Positions 49,147 to 57,729 of a stretch of DNA of 64,000 bases are shown piece after piece. The DNA is from Trinickia soli (lineage in GTDB: Bacteria > Pseudomonadota > Gammaproteobacteria > Burkholderiales > Burkholderiaceae): positions 248,001 to 312,000 of the forward strand of contig NZ_PNYB01000002.1 of the NCBI RefSeq assembly GCF_002879855.1, in the 5' to 3' direction. Positions within the stretch are counted from its first letter, which is position 1. Every line of letters starts with the position of its first letter. The notes under the pieces were generated by a model. That model did no database searches. It saw only the letters and a list, made by a program, of their open reading frames with translations, and was not told the DNA's origin. The position numbers and the translations under genes were made by a program.

Positions 49147-50670
49147 TCAGCTCTCCACCTTGATCGGGATCGTCCGTTTGCCTTGGCCACCGAACAGGCT
49201 TGCGTCCTCATCGCCGTGATTGCAACCGTTGCCGAAGCTGAATCCGCAATCGCCACGCATGTCGAACGCATTCTCGGCGTACTCGCGATGCGACGTCGGA
49301 ATCACGAAGCGATCTTCATAATTCGCGATCGCCATCACGCGGTACATCGTCTCCATCGTTTCGACGCTCATGCCAACCTGGCGCAGCACCGTGTCGTCGG
49401 TGATGCCGTCCACATGCTTGGCACGTTGGTAAGCGCGCATCGCCAGCATCCGCTCGAGCGCACGCACGACCGGGCCTTCGTCGCCTGCCGTCAGCAGATT
49501 CGCGAGATATTTCACGGGAATCCGCAACTGGCTGACATCGGGAATCGCACCGTTCGCACCGATATGGCCCGCTTGCGCGGCGCCCGTGATCGGCGACAGC
49601 GGCGGCACATACCACACCATCGGCATCGTGCGGTACTCGGGGTGCAGCGGCAACGCAACCTGCCATTCGACGGCCATGCGGTACACGGGGCTGTTGCGCG
49701 CGGCGTCGAGCCAGTTCTCCGGCACGCCGTCACGCCGCGCCGCTTCGATCACGGCAGGATCGTGCGGATCGAGGAACACGTCGAGCTGCGCGCGATACAG
49801 GTCCTGCTCGTTCTCGACGCTGGCGGCCGCTTCGATCCGGTCGGCGTCGTAAAGCAACACGCCGAGATAGCGGATGCGCCCCACGCACGTTTCGGAGCAC
49901 ACGGTGGGCTGCCCCGCTTCAATACGCGGGTAGCAGAAGATGCACTTCTCCGCCTTGCCGCTCTTCCAGTTGTAGTAGATCTTTTTGTAGGGGCAACCGC
50001 TGACGCACATGCGCCAGCCGCGACACTTGTCCTGGTCGATCAGGACGATGCCGTCCTCCTCGCGCTTGTAGATCGAACCCGAGGGGCACGATGCCACGCA
50101 TGCGGGATTCAGGCAGTGTTCGCAAAGACGCGGCAGGTACATCATGAACGTATTCTCGAACTGTCCGTAGATGTCCTTTTGAATCGCCTCGAAATTGCTG
50201 TCCTGGCTGCGCTTCGAGAACTCGCCGCCCAGGATCTCCTCCCAGTTCGGCCCACCCGTGATCTTATCCATCGGCTGGCCCGTGATGAGGCTGCGCGGCC
50301 TGGCTGTCGGCGCCGCCTTCATTTCCGGCGCGCTTTGCAGATGATCGTAGTCGAACGTATAGGGCTCGTAGTAATCGTCGATCTGCGGCAGGTTCGGATT
50401 GGCGAAGATGCGCGAGAGCACCTTGAGCTTGCTGCCCTGGCGCGGTTCGATCGAACCGTCCTTTTTGCGAATCCAGCCGCCGTTCCACTTCTCCTGGTCT
50501 TCCCACTGTTTCGGATAGCCGACCCCGGGCTTCGTTTCGACGTTGTTGAACCACGCGTATTCAACGCCGGGCCGATTCGTCCAGACGTTCTTGCAGGTCA
50601 CGCTGCAGGTGTGGCAACCGATGCACTTGTCCAGGTTCAGCACCATGCCGATTTGGGCGCGCACTTTCAT
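49147..50670 (-). CDS. narH: Respiratory nitrate reductase beta subunit (iron-sulfur)
   Basis: Electron-transfer subunit carrying three [4Fe-4S] clusters and one [3Fe-4S] cluster. It has 507 residues. The first cysteine cluster, C16/C19/C22/C26, is numbered as in E. coli. CEHCLNPACVASCP and CRGWRMCVSGCPYKKIYYNW follow, the Trp in place of a Cys marking the [3Fe-4S] site, then CIFCYPRIEAGQPTVCSETC. The start overlaps the narG stop as ATGA. It sits at the cytoplasmic face with NarG. Confidence 0.98.
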   Translation of the reverse strand: MKVRAQIGMVLNLDKCIGCHTCSVTCKNVWTNRPGVEYAWFNNVETKPGVGYPKQWEDQEKWNGGWIRKKDGSIEPRQGSKLKVLSRIFANPNLPQIDDYYEPYTFDYDHLQSAPEMKAAPTARPRSLITGQPMDKITGGPNWEEILGGEFSKRSQDSNFEAIQKDIYGQFENTFMMYLPRLCEHCLNPACVASCPSGSIYKREEDGIVLIDQDKCRGWRMCVSGCPYKKIYYNWKSGKAEKCIFCYPRIEAGQPTVCSETCVGRIRYLGVLLYDADRIEAAASVENEQDLYRAQLDVFLDPHDPAVIEAARRDGVPENWLDAARNSPVYRMAVEWQVALPLHPEYRTMPMVWYVPPLSPITGAAQAGHIGANGAIPDVSQLRIPVKYLANLLTAGDEGPVVRALERMLAMRAYQRAKHVDGITDDTVLRQVGMSVETMETMYRVMAIANYEDRFVIPTSHREYAENAFDMRGDCGFSFGNGCNHGDEDASLFGGQGKRTIPIKVES

Positions 50671-53600
50671 TTTTCGACTCCTTGCGTTTGCGCCGCGCTC
50701 ACCGCAGCCGCGGGTTCGTCAAGCCAATCGACATGCCGCATCTTGCGCACGACCACGAACTCGTCGCGGTTGGTGCCGATCGTTCCGTAATAGTTGAAGC
50801 CGTAGCTGAGTTGCGCGTAGCCGCCGATCATATGCGTGGGCTTCAACACGATGCGCGTCACCGAGTTGTGAATGCCGCCGCGCACGCCCGTGATTTCCGA
50901 GCCGGGCGTATTGATGATCTTTTCCTGAGCGTGGTACATGAGCACCATGCCAGGCTTGACGCGCTGGCTGACCACCGCGCGCGCTGAGATCGCGCCGTTG
51001 ACATTGAACAGTTCGATCCAATCGTTGTCCTCGATGCCGGCCCGACGCGCGTCGTCTTCGCTGAGCCATACGACGGGACCGCCGCGATTGAGCGTCAACA
51101 TCAGCAGATTGTCGCTGTACGTGCTGTGGATGCCCCACTTCTGATGCGGCGTAATGAAGTTCAACACGATCTCGGTATTGCCGTTCGGCTTGACGCCGTT
51201 CATGAGATCCGTCGCCTTCATGTCAACGGGCGGGCGGTAACTGGTGAAGCCTTCGCCGAACGCGATCATCCAGGGATGGTCCTGGTAGAACTGTTGACGG
51301 CCGGTCAGGGTCCGCCAGGGAATCAGCTCGTAGACATTCGTGTAGCCCGCGTTGTAACTGACCGTCTCGCTCTCGATGCCGCTCCAGGTGGGCGAACTGA
51401 TGATCTTGCGCGGCTGTGCCTGGACGTCGCGATAGCGGATCTTCTCGTCTTCGCGCGCCAGAGCCAGGTGCGTATGATCGCGCCCTGTCGCCTTGGACAA
51501 CGCCTCCCATGCCTTGACCGCGACGTGGCCGTTCGTCTCCGGAGCAAGTTGCAGGATGACTTCGCACGCGTCGATGTCGGTGACGATACGCGGCATGCCT
51601 TGCGTTACACCGGCCTCCTGTGTCAATCCATTCAGTTGTCCTAACTGTTGGACCTCGGCTTCCGTCTTCCAGGCGATGCCCTTGCCGCCGTTGCCGATCG
51701 TCGTCATTAACGGGCCGAGCGCCGTGAACCGCTTGTACAGGTTCGGATAGTCACGCTCGACGAGCGTCACCTGCGGCGCTGTCTTTCCCGGTATCACCGC
51801 GCACTCGCCTTTGCGCCACTCGCGCACTTCGAACGGCTGCGCGAGCTCCGCGGGCGTGTCGTGCATGAGCGGCGTCATCACCACATCGCGTTCGACCCCC
51901 AGATGGTCCGGGCACACCTCGCTGAATGCCTTCGCAAAGCCCTTGTAAATTTCCCAATCCGAACGCGACTGCCAAACCGGGTCCACCGCCGCCGAGAGCG
52001 GATGAATGAACGGATGCATGTCGCTCGTGTTCAGATCGTTCTTCTCATACCAGCTCGCCGTCGGCAGCACGATGTCGGAGTACAGGCACGTCGTGCTCAT
52101 CCGGAAGTCGAGCGTGACGAGCAGATCGAGCTTGCCTTCCGGCGCCTGCGCGTGCCAGTTCACTTCCTGCGGCTTGGCGTCGCTCGGCCCAAGGTCCTTG
52201 CCCTGCACGCCGTTACTCGTCCCCAGCAAATGCTTGCAAAAATATTCGTGGCCCTTGCCCGACGAACCCAGCAGGTTCGACCGCCATACGAACATGTTGC
52301 GCGGCCAGTTTTCGGGGGCGTCGGGATCTTCGCAACTCATCTTCAAGTTGCCGCTTTCCAAGCCGTTAGCGACGAAATCACGGACATCCTGGCCTGCCCG
52401 CTCCGCCATGTCGGCGAGACGCAGCGGGTTCGTCGTCAACTGCGGTGCGCTCGGCAGCCAGCCCATGCGCTCGGCGCGTACGTTGTAGTCGATCATGCTC
52501 GCTTGCGCGTACGAAGCGTCGGCCAGCGGCGAGGCGATCTCGTCCGGACCCAGCTTCTCGTAGCGCCATTGATCGGTATGCGCATAGAAAAAGCTCGTAC
52601 TGTTCATCTGGCGCGGCGGGCGCGCCCAATCGAGCGCAAACGCCAGCGCCGTCCAGCCCGTCTGCGGCCTGAGCTTTTCCTGGCCGACATAGTGGGCCCA
52701 ACCGCCGCCGCTGCGGCCGATGCACCCGCACATCATCAAAAGATTGATGACGCCCCGGTAGTTCATATCGGCGTGATACCAGTGATTCATCGCCGCGCCG
52801 ATGATGACCATCGATTTGCCGTGCGTTTTGTCGGCGTTCTCGGCGAATTGGCGCGCCAGCGCAACGATCTGCCCGCGCGGGACGCCCGTGATCGATTCGG
52901 CCCATGCCGGCGTGTAAGCGGCGTCGACGTCGTAATTCGCTGCGCCGCTGCCCAGCCCGCGATCGACGCCGTACTGCGCGGCCTGCAGGTCGAACACCGT
53001 TGCGACGTAGGTTTCGTTGGCGCCGCCCGCGTCATTTGCATCGCCGCCGAGCGCGACGCGAACGGCCGGGACGCGCGCGACCGATATCGCGCCGCTTTGC
53101 GCGTTCGCGGGGAAATGAGGGTTGTGCACGCCGCCGAAGTACGGAAACGCCACGTCGACAATCTCATGCGCCTGCGGCGTATCTTCGAGCACGGAGAGTT
53201 TCAGGCTCACTGCGCCGTCGTTTTGCGCATCCCGTTCTTCAAGATTCCATTTGCCCGCATCGTCGCGCCCCTGCGCCCCCCAGCGAAATCCGATCGATCC
53301 GTTCGGCAATGCGACGCGGCCCGTGCGATCGAAGGCTACCGTTTTCCATTCGGGATTGTTCGTCTGCCCGAGGTGGCCGGCGAAATCGTTCGCGCGCAGA
53401 TACCGATCCGGCACGAGCGTCGTGCGGCCATCGGGCAACGTGTGCCGCTTGAGCATCACGAGCATCGGCATGTCGGTATAGCGCCGCACGTAGTCGTCGA
53501 AGTAGGCGCTGCGCTTGCGGAAGAAAAATTCCGTCAGGACGACATGGCCCATCGCCATGGCAAGCGCGGCGTCGGTGCCCTGCTTCGGGTGCAGCCACAG

Positions 53601-54479
53601 ATCGGCCAGCTTGGCTACTTCGCTATAGTCGGGCGTGATCGCAACGGTCTTTGCGCCCTTGTAGCGGACTTCGGTAAAGAAGTGGGCGTCGGGCGTGCGG
53701 GTCTGCGGCACGTTGCTGCCCCACGCGATGATGAACGTCGAGTTGTACCAGTCGGCCGATTCAGGCACGTCGGTTTGCTCGCCCCAGACCTGGGGGCTCG
53801 CCGGCGGCAGATCGCAGTACCAATCGTAAAAACTCATGCAGACGCCGCCGATCAGGCTCAGATAGCGGCTGCCCGCAGCGTAGCTGACCATGCTCATGGC
53901 CGGGATCGGCGAGAAGCCGATGATGCGATCGGGCCCGTGACGTTTGATCGTATAAACGTTCGCGGCGGCGACGAGGCGATTGACTTCATCCCAGGTGCTG
54001 CGCACGAAGCCGCCCATGCCGCGCACTTGCTGATAATCGCGCCGTGCTTCGTCGTTTTCGACGATCGACGCCCACGCATCGACGGGATCGCGATGCAAGG
54101 CCAACGCAGCGCGCCAGCGCTTGAGCAAGCGGCCCCGCACCATCGGATACTTGACCCGGTTTGCGCTGTACAGGTACCAGGAATACGAAGCGCCGCGCGC
54201 GCACCCGCGCGGCTCGTGATTGGGCATGTCCCAGCGCGTGCGCGGATAGTCGGTTTGCTGGGTTTCCCACGTGACGATGCCGCCCTTCACGTAGATCTTC
54301 CACGAGCATGAACCCGTGCAGTTGACGCCGTGCGTGCTGCGCACGATCTTGTCGTGCGACCAGCGGTTGCGATAGGCATCCTCCCACTTGCGATCTTCGC
54401 CGGTCGTGACGCCGTGGCCTTCCGAAAAGCGCTCCGACGGCAGTGCGAAGTGAATCAGTCGATCGAGAAAGTGACTCAT
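50667..54479 (-). CDS. narG: Respiratory nitrate reductase alpha subunit (molybdenum)
   Basis: Catalytic subunit that reduces nitrate to nitrite with a bis-MGD molybdenum cofactor, on the cytoplasmic side. It has 1270 residues (E. coli 1247). The FS0 iron-sulfur ligands H50, C54, C58 and C93 have the E. coli spacing. The molybdenum-Asp region reads ESADWYNSTFIIAWGSN, and further blocks include GAAMNHWYHADMNYR and LVTLDFRMSTTCLYSDIVLPTASWYEKND. Starting with MSHFLDRL, it lies 13 bases after the narK stop, with CGGAGC as ribosome binding site. Confidence 0.99.
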   Translation of the reverse strand: MSHFLDRLIHFALPSERFSEGHGVTTGEDRKWEDAYRNRWSHDKIVRSTHGVNCTGSCSWKIYVKGGIVTWETQQTDYPRTRWDMPNHEPRGCARGASYSWYLYSANRVKYPMVRGRLLKRWRAALALHRDPVDAWASIVENDEARRDYQQVRGMGGFVRSTWDEVNRLVAAANVYTIKRHGPDRIIGFSPIPAMSMVSYAAGSRYLSLIGGVCMSFYDWYCDLPPASPQVWGEQTDVPESADWYNSTFIIAWGSNVPQTRTPDAHFFTEVRYKGAKTVAITPDYSEVAKLADLWLHPKQGTDAALAMAMGHVVLTEFFFRKRSAYFDDYVRRYTDMPMLVMLKRHTLPDGRTTLVPDRYLRANDFAGHLGQTNNPEWKTVAFDRTGRVALPNGSIGFRWGAQGRDDAGKWNLEERDAQNDGAVSLKLSVLEDTPQAHEIVDVAFPYFGGVHNPHFPANAQSGAISVARVPAVRVALGGDANDAGGANETYVATVFDLQAAQYGVDRGLGSGAANYDVDAAYTPAWAESITGVPRGQIVALARQFAENADKTHGKSMVIIGAAMNHWYHADMNYRGVINLLMMCGCIGRSGGGWAHYVGQEKLRPQTGWTALAFALDWARPPRQMNSTSFFYAHTDQWRYEKLGPDEIASPLADASYAQASMIDYNVRAERMGWLPSAPQLTTNPLRLADMAERAGQDVRDFVANGLESGNLKMSCEDPDAPENWPRNMFVWRSNLLGSSGKGHEYFCKHLLGTSNGVQGKDLGPSDAKPQEVNWHAQAPEGKLDLLVTLDFRMSTTCLYSDIVLPTASWYEKNDLNTSDMHPFIHPLSAAVDPVWQSRSDWEIYKGFAKAFSEVCPDHLGVERDVVMTPLMHDTPAELAQPFEVREWRKGECAVIPGKTAPQVTLVERDYPNLYKRFTALGPLMTTIGNGGKGIAWKTEAEVQQLGQLNGLTQEAGVTQGMPRIVTDIDACEVILQLAPETNGHVAVKAWEALSKATGRDHTHLALAREDEKIRYRDVQAQPRKIISSPTWSGIESETVSYNAGYTNVYELIPWRTLTGRQQFYQDHPWMIAFGEGFTSYRPPVDMKATDLMNGVKPNGNTEIVLNFITPHQKWGIHSTYSDNLLMLTLNRGGPVVWLSEDDARRAGIEDNDWIELFNVNGAISARAVVSQRVKPGMVLMYHAQEKIINTPGSEITGVRGGIHNSVTRIVLKPTHMIGGYAQLSYGFNYYGTIGTNRDEFVVVRKMRHVDWLDEPAAAVSAAQTQGVEK

Positions 54480-54492
54480 GGATGCTCCGAAT

Positions 54493-55902
54493 TCAACATG
54501 GCATCGGTGCTCGGCGGCGCGCGTACTGCCACCACGTCACCGCGATACAGATCAGATAAAACCCGATGAAGACGTACAGCGCTGCCTCGGGGCCGCCCGT
54601 CAGCGAGATCGAGGTGCCGTAGCTCTTGGGGATGAAGAAGCCACCGTACGCCGCCATTGCCGCGGTAAAGCCCAGCGTGGCCGCGGCCTCGGTGTTGCCC
54701 TGCTTCGTCGCGCGCTCGATCGCCGCGCGGTCGTGCGGATCGGCCTCTTTCAGGTTCAAGGCGAGAAAGATCACCGGAATCATGCGGAACGTCGAACCGT
54801 TGCCGATGCCCGTCGTGAAGAACAGCACGAGAAAGCTCAGGAAGAAGCCGCCGAAGCTGCCGCCCGACGGCCCAGAGGGCAGGAAGAACAGCACGCCGCC
54901 GACCGCCAACGCCATCACGACGAAATTCCAGAGCGTGACGCGTGCGCCGCCAAGCTTATCGGCGAGCCAGCCGCCGAAAGGACGCACGATTGCACCGATC
55001 AACGGGCCGAGCCAGGCATAGGCAAGCGGATTGACGGTCGGAAATTCGTTCTTGATCAACAAGGGAAAGCCGGCCGCATAGCCGATGAACGAACCGAAGG
55101 TGCCGAGGTAGAGCAGGCACATGAGCCAGTTGTGTTTGCGTCGGAAGATCGCCGCCTGCGCCGCGAAGGAAGCCTTCGCTTCGGCGATGTCGTTCATGCC
55201 GAACCACGCGGCGAGCGATGCCACCGCGATCCACGGCACCCAGATGAACGCCGCGTTTTGCATCCAGACCTGCGATACATGCCCGGCCTTGACGATCGTT
55301 TGCGGCGCGCCGCCGAAGATGCCGAGCACGCCTGCGGTGACCACGAGCGGACTCAGAAACTGCACGACAGACACGCCGAGATTGCCGAGACCCGCGTTGA
55401 CGCCGAGCGCGGAGCCTTTGCGCTCCTTCGGAAAGAAGAAGCTGATGTTGGCCATGCTCGAACTGAAGTTGCCGCCGCCGAAGCCGCACAGCAGCGCAAG
55501 TGCGAGCATGGTGCCGTAAGGCGTCGTGTTGTCTTGCACGGCAAAGCCGATGCCGAGCGCAGGCACGAGCAGGGATGCCGTCGAGATGGCCGTCCAGCGT
55601 CGACCGCCGACGAGCGGCACCATAAACGAATAGAAGATGCGCAACGTCGCACCGCTCAGCGCGGGAGCGGCGGCGAGCCAAAACAGTTGATCCGTCGTGT
55701 ATTTGAATCCCAGCCCGGGCAAGCTGACGGCGACGACGCTCCAGACTTGCCAGATTGCAAAGGCCAGGAACAGGGCCGGCACCGAAATCCAAAGATTGAG
55801 CTTCGCAACGGCTTCGCCCTCGCGCTCCCAAAAGGCCTTGTCCTCGGGCGTCCAGATGTCCAGCGTGTGGCCGCTTCGCTGCGTCAGCGAACGGATGGTC
55901 AT
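54493..55902 (-). CDS. narK: Nitrate/nitrite transporter (NarK family)
   Basis: Twelve-segment MFS transporter bringing in nitrate and/or exporting nitrite. It has 469 residues. The nitrate-signature glycine-rich motifs are visible: ALLCGFGGGNFSSSMANISFFFPKERKGSALGVNAGLGNLGVS and FFTTGIGNGSTFRMIP, with the conserved Arg in each substrate-binding half. The N-terminal extension (about 40 residues) contains WTPEDKAFWEREG, common in proteobacterial NarK. It is the first gene of narKGHJI, behind an FNR-dependent promoter. Confidence 0.97.
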   Translation of the reverse strand: MTIRSLTQRSGHTLDIWTPEDKAFWEREGEAVAKLNLWISVPALFLAFAIWQVWSVVAVSLPGLGFKYTTDQLFWLAAAPALSGATLRIFYSFMVPLVGGRRWTAISTASLLVPALGIGFAVQDNTTPYGTMLALALLCGFGGGNFSSSMANISFFFPKERKGSALGVNAGLGNLGVSVVQFLSPLVVTAGVLGIFGGAPQTIVKAGHVSQVWMQNAAFIWVPWIAVASLAAWFGMNDIAEAKASFAAQAAIFRRKHNWLMCLLYLGTFGSFIGYAAGFPLLIKNEFPTVNPLAYAWLGPLIGAIVRPFGGWLADKLGGARVTLWNFVVMALAVGGVLFFLPSGPSGGSFGGFFLSFLVLFFTTGIGNGSTFRMIPVIFLALNLKEADPHDRAAIERATKQGNTEAAATLGFTAAMAAYGGFFIPKSYGTSISLTGGPEAALYVFIGFYLICIAVTWWQYARRRAPMPC

Positions 55903-55982
55903 GGCGGCACCCCTATCGATTGGTTTTGATCTCGGCGGCGCGACGCGTTCGATCGGTTTCCTCCGAATGCGCTCACGCCGAC

Positions 55983-56031
55983 GAACCAGAAACTAACCGG
56001 TCGGCCCGATGCCTGAATTGATGTCGATCAA
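55983..56031 (-). promoter_or_regulatory. FNR-dependent narK promoter
   Basis: A perfect FNR/ANR box, TTGAT-GTCG-ATCAA, is at 56018-56031 (on the + strand TTGAT at 56018-56022, ATCAA at 56027-56031). On the minus strand TTAGTT (55996-55991) lies where a -10 belongs if the box is centred at -41.5, giving a start near 55983 and a leader of about 80 bases before narK. The rest of the 319-base gap (55903-56221) shows nothing else; no NarL heptamer pair was confidently found. Confidence 0.88.
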
Positions 56032-56221
56032 ATACATCAAAAAGTCGATGGAGCGCGACAGCGTGTCCGCAATCCACCGCTCACAACGAGGCAAAGTATT
56101 GATGCGCGTCATGGCGGCAGATGTGTCGCGCGCGGACAATCAACCATGATTGCCTGCGGCGTTTGGGAGTTTGTGACGCGCTTCGGTGACACGGGCCGGC
56201 GAGCCGGCGCCTCCATCCCTT

Positions 56222-56758
56222 TCAGCTCGCCAGTGCGAAATCGAGTGGCCAGCGCTTGCGCAGAAAGTCGATGATGTTCTGATCGAGTGCGGGCGAAGCG
56301 TACACCCACGTCACCGGCCCAGCGGCGAGCTTCGGCAGTTTTTCGCAGCGAATACCTGCATGCACGAGCGGTAAGTTGCGCGCGCGGTACCACTCGATAT
56401 CCGCGGCGGCGCCGGGGTCGTCGCTGTAGCAGAGCCACTCGGCGGCAAAGGCGGCCTGCGCTGACGCCAACGCGTTGCTTACGCCTTCCGGCAGCGGAGA
56501 GCGATTCCCAAGGACGATCTCCGTCGGCGGGTACGCAATCACCCAATCGTCGTAAACGTCGTCGCTGACGCTGTGATAGAAGGTCGCTTCGTGCATCGAA
56601 TAGTAGCGCTCGAGCATGAAGAAGCTCGCCACGAATCCGCCGCGTGACGGTCCCGTGTACCAGCCGTAAACGTTCTCGCCGTCCACGAGCACGACGACGG
56701 CGCACATCAGGCCTGGCCCGTGCGGCTCGTAGACAAGGTAGGTCGCGCGTTGATTCAT
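56222..56758 (-). CDS. Hypothetical protein upstream of the nar operon
   Basis: Not recognised. From the ATG at 56758, with a strong AAAGGAG, it has 178 residues: soluble, aromatic-rich (YLVYEPHGPGLMCAVVVLVDGENVYGWYTGPSRGGFVASFFMLERYYSMHEATFYH) with a C-terminal TWVYASPALDQNIIDFLRKRWPLDF. The same frame stays open for 107 more codons upstream and there encodes a Cys-rich, protein-like stretch, so a longer form is possible. It is on the nar strand but separated from narK by the FNR promoter. Confidence 0.65.
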   Translation of the reverse strand: MNQRATYLVYEPHGPGLMCAVVVLVDGENVYGWYTGPSRGGFVASFFMLERYYSMHEATFYHSVSDDVYDDWVIAYPPTEIVLGNRSPLPEGVSNALASAQAAFAAEWLCYSDDPGAAADIEWYRARNLPLVHAGIRCEKLPKLAAGPVTWVYASPALDQNIIDFLRKRWPLDFALAS

Positions 56759-57189
56759 GACGCTCTCCTTTGCCACGTACGGCGCGCTTGCGCGAGCCGC
56801 CTGCTGCTCCATGCTGTCGATGCAGGCGCCCCTTCCGGGCGTGACCGCTTCGGCGTACCAACGGCGAAAAAATTCGCCACCCTGCCGCAACTCGTCGGCC
56901 GTTAGGGCGTCGAATGGCTTCGAACAGCGCAGTTCGGCAGGCTGCACAGCGGCACAATGGGCGCAATGGGCGCACGGTACGCTGCTCAGCCTAGCGTGCG
57001 CCGCCCCGTTGCGGTGCGCTTTGATCGCCGTCAAACCTGCGTGCATCGCCTCTCGCCGTGGCGCTTTGACGCCGATCAACGCATGCGATTTCGCACGCGC
57101 TTACGCTGGCCGTGAGCGTCGTGCAGCGCGGCGGACGCCATGGGGCGAACGCCAATCAGGGCCGCATCGGAGCGGCAAGGAGCATCGGA
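56759..57189. other. Interval between two divergent hypothetical genes
   Basis: If the short start of the 178-residue protein is right, these 431 bases hold only promoters. The minus-strand frame continuing through them (to 57079) reads CAHCAHCAAVQPAELRC and FDALTADELRQGGEFFRRW, which looks more like protein than chance, and may be a true N-terminal extension. No promoter motif was convincing. Confidence 0.35.
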
Positions 57190-57603
57190 ATGAACGACAG
57201 CTATGAGCGCCGGGCCCTGCTGCTGCAGCTCGGCAGCGTCCTGCAGACGACGAGCCTGCTGCTCGCGCACGAGCGCCCCGACGAAACGCTGGGCGAGCTG
57301 ACCGAGGCGCAGCCTCTGCTCGCCGATGTGCCGCTGCTCGAATACGCTTACCAACGCATGACCGTGCGTGAGTTTGTCGCGGCTGCCTTGCGCGCGTTTT
57401 GCCTGTGGCCACAGTTGCTGTTGGAAACACCGCTCGATCGCGCGGCGCTCGCCAGCCCGGTGCGCGAGCACCTGTTCCATGACAACCCGCACGGCTGGGC
57501 CGCATATGCCGCTTCGATACAAAGCGAAGTAGCGTGGTTCGGCAAGCCGACACCCGTCGCCGGCAACCGGCACGACGGCGATGGGGCGCGCCGCACGGCG
57601 TAA
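57190..57603 (+). CDS. Hypothetical protein, 137 residues
   Basis: Not recognised. The ATG at 57190 follows AAGGAG at six bases. It is a helical, Leu/Ala-rich protein (MNDSYERRALLLQLGSVLQTTSLLLAHERPDETLGELTEAQPLL, then VREFVAAALRAFCLWPQLLLE). The length and helical character recall small chaperone-like or TorD/NarJ-type helical proteins, but no signature is present. It is divergent from the 178-residue gene and convergent with the prolyl oligopeptidase gene. Confidence 0.65.
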   Translation: MNDSYERRALLLQLGSVLQTTSLLLAHERPDETLGELTEAQPLLADVPLLEYAYQRMTVREFVAAALRAFCLWPQLLLETPLDRAALASPVREHLFHDNPHGWAAYAASIQSEVAWFGKPTPVAGNRHDGDGARRTA

Positions 57604-57729
57604 GTCGCGCCCCATTGCCCCGTTGCCCTCTTGTTTCGCAGACGGTGGCAAGCGTGCGGACGACGCATAGCGTCAGTTCCGCGATGCGTCAGCGCGCCGC
57701 GCCTTTGCCGCGGCGCGCGCCATTCACCG

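Noticed and set aside
51861-54311. 816-codon + strand frame opposite narG
   Set aside because: Antisense shadow; narG has intact cofactor motifs on the other strand.
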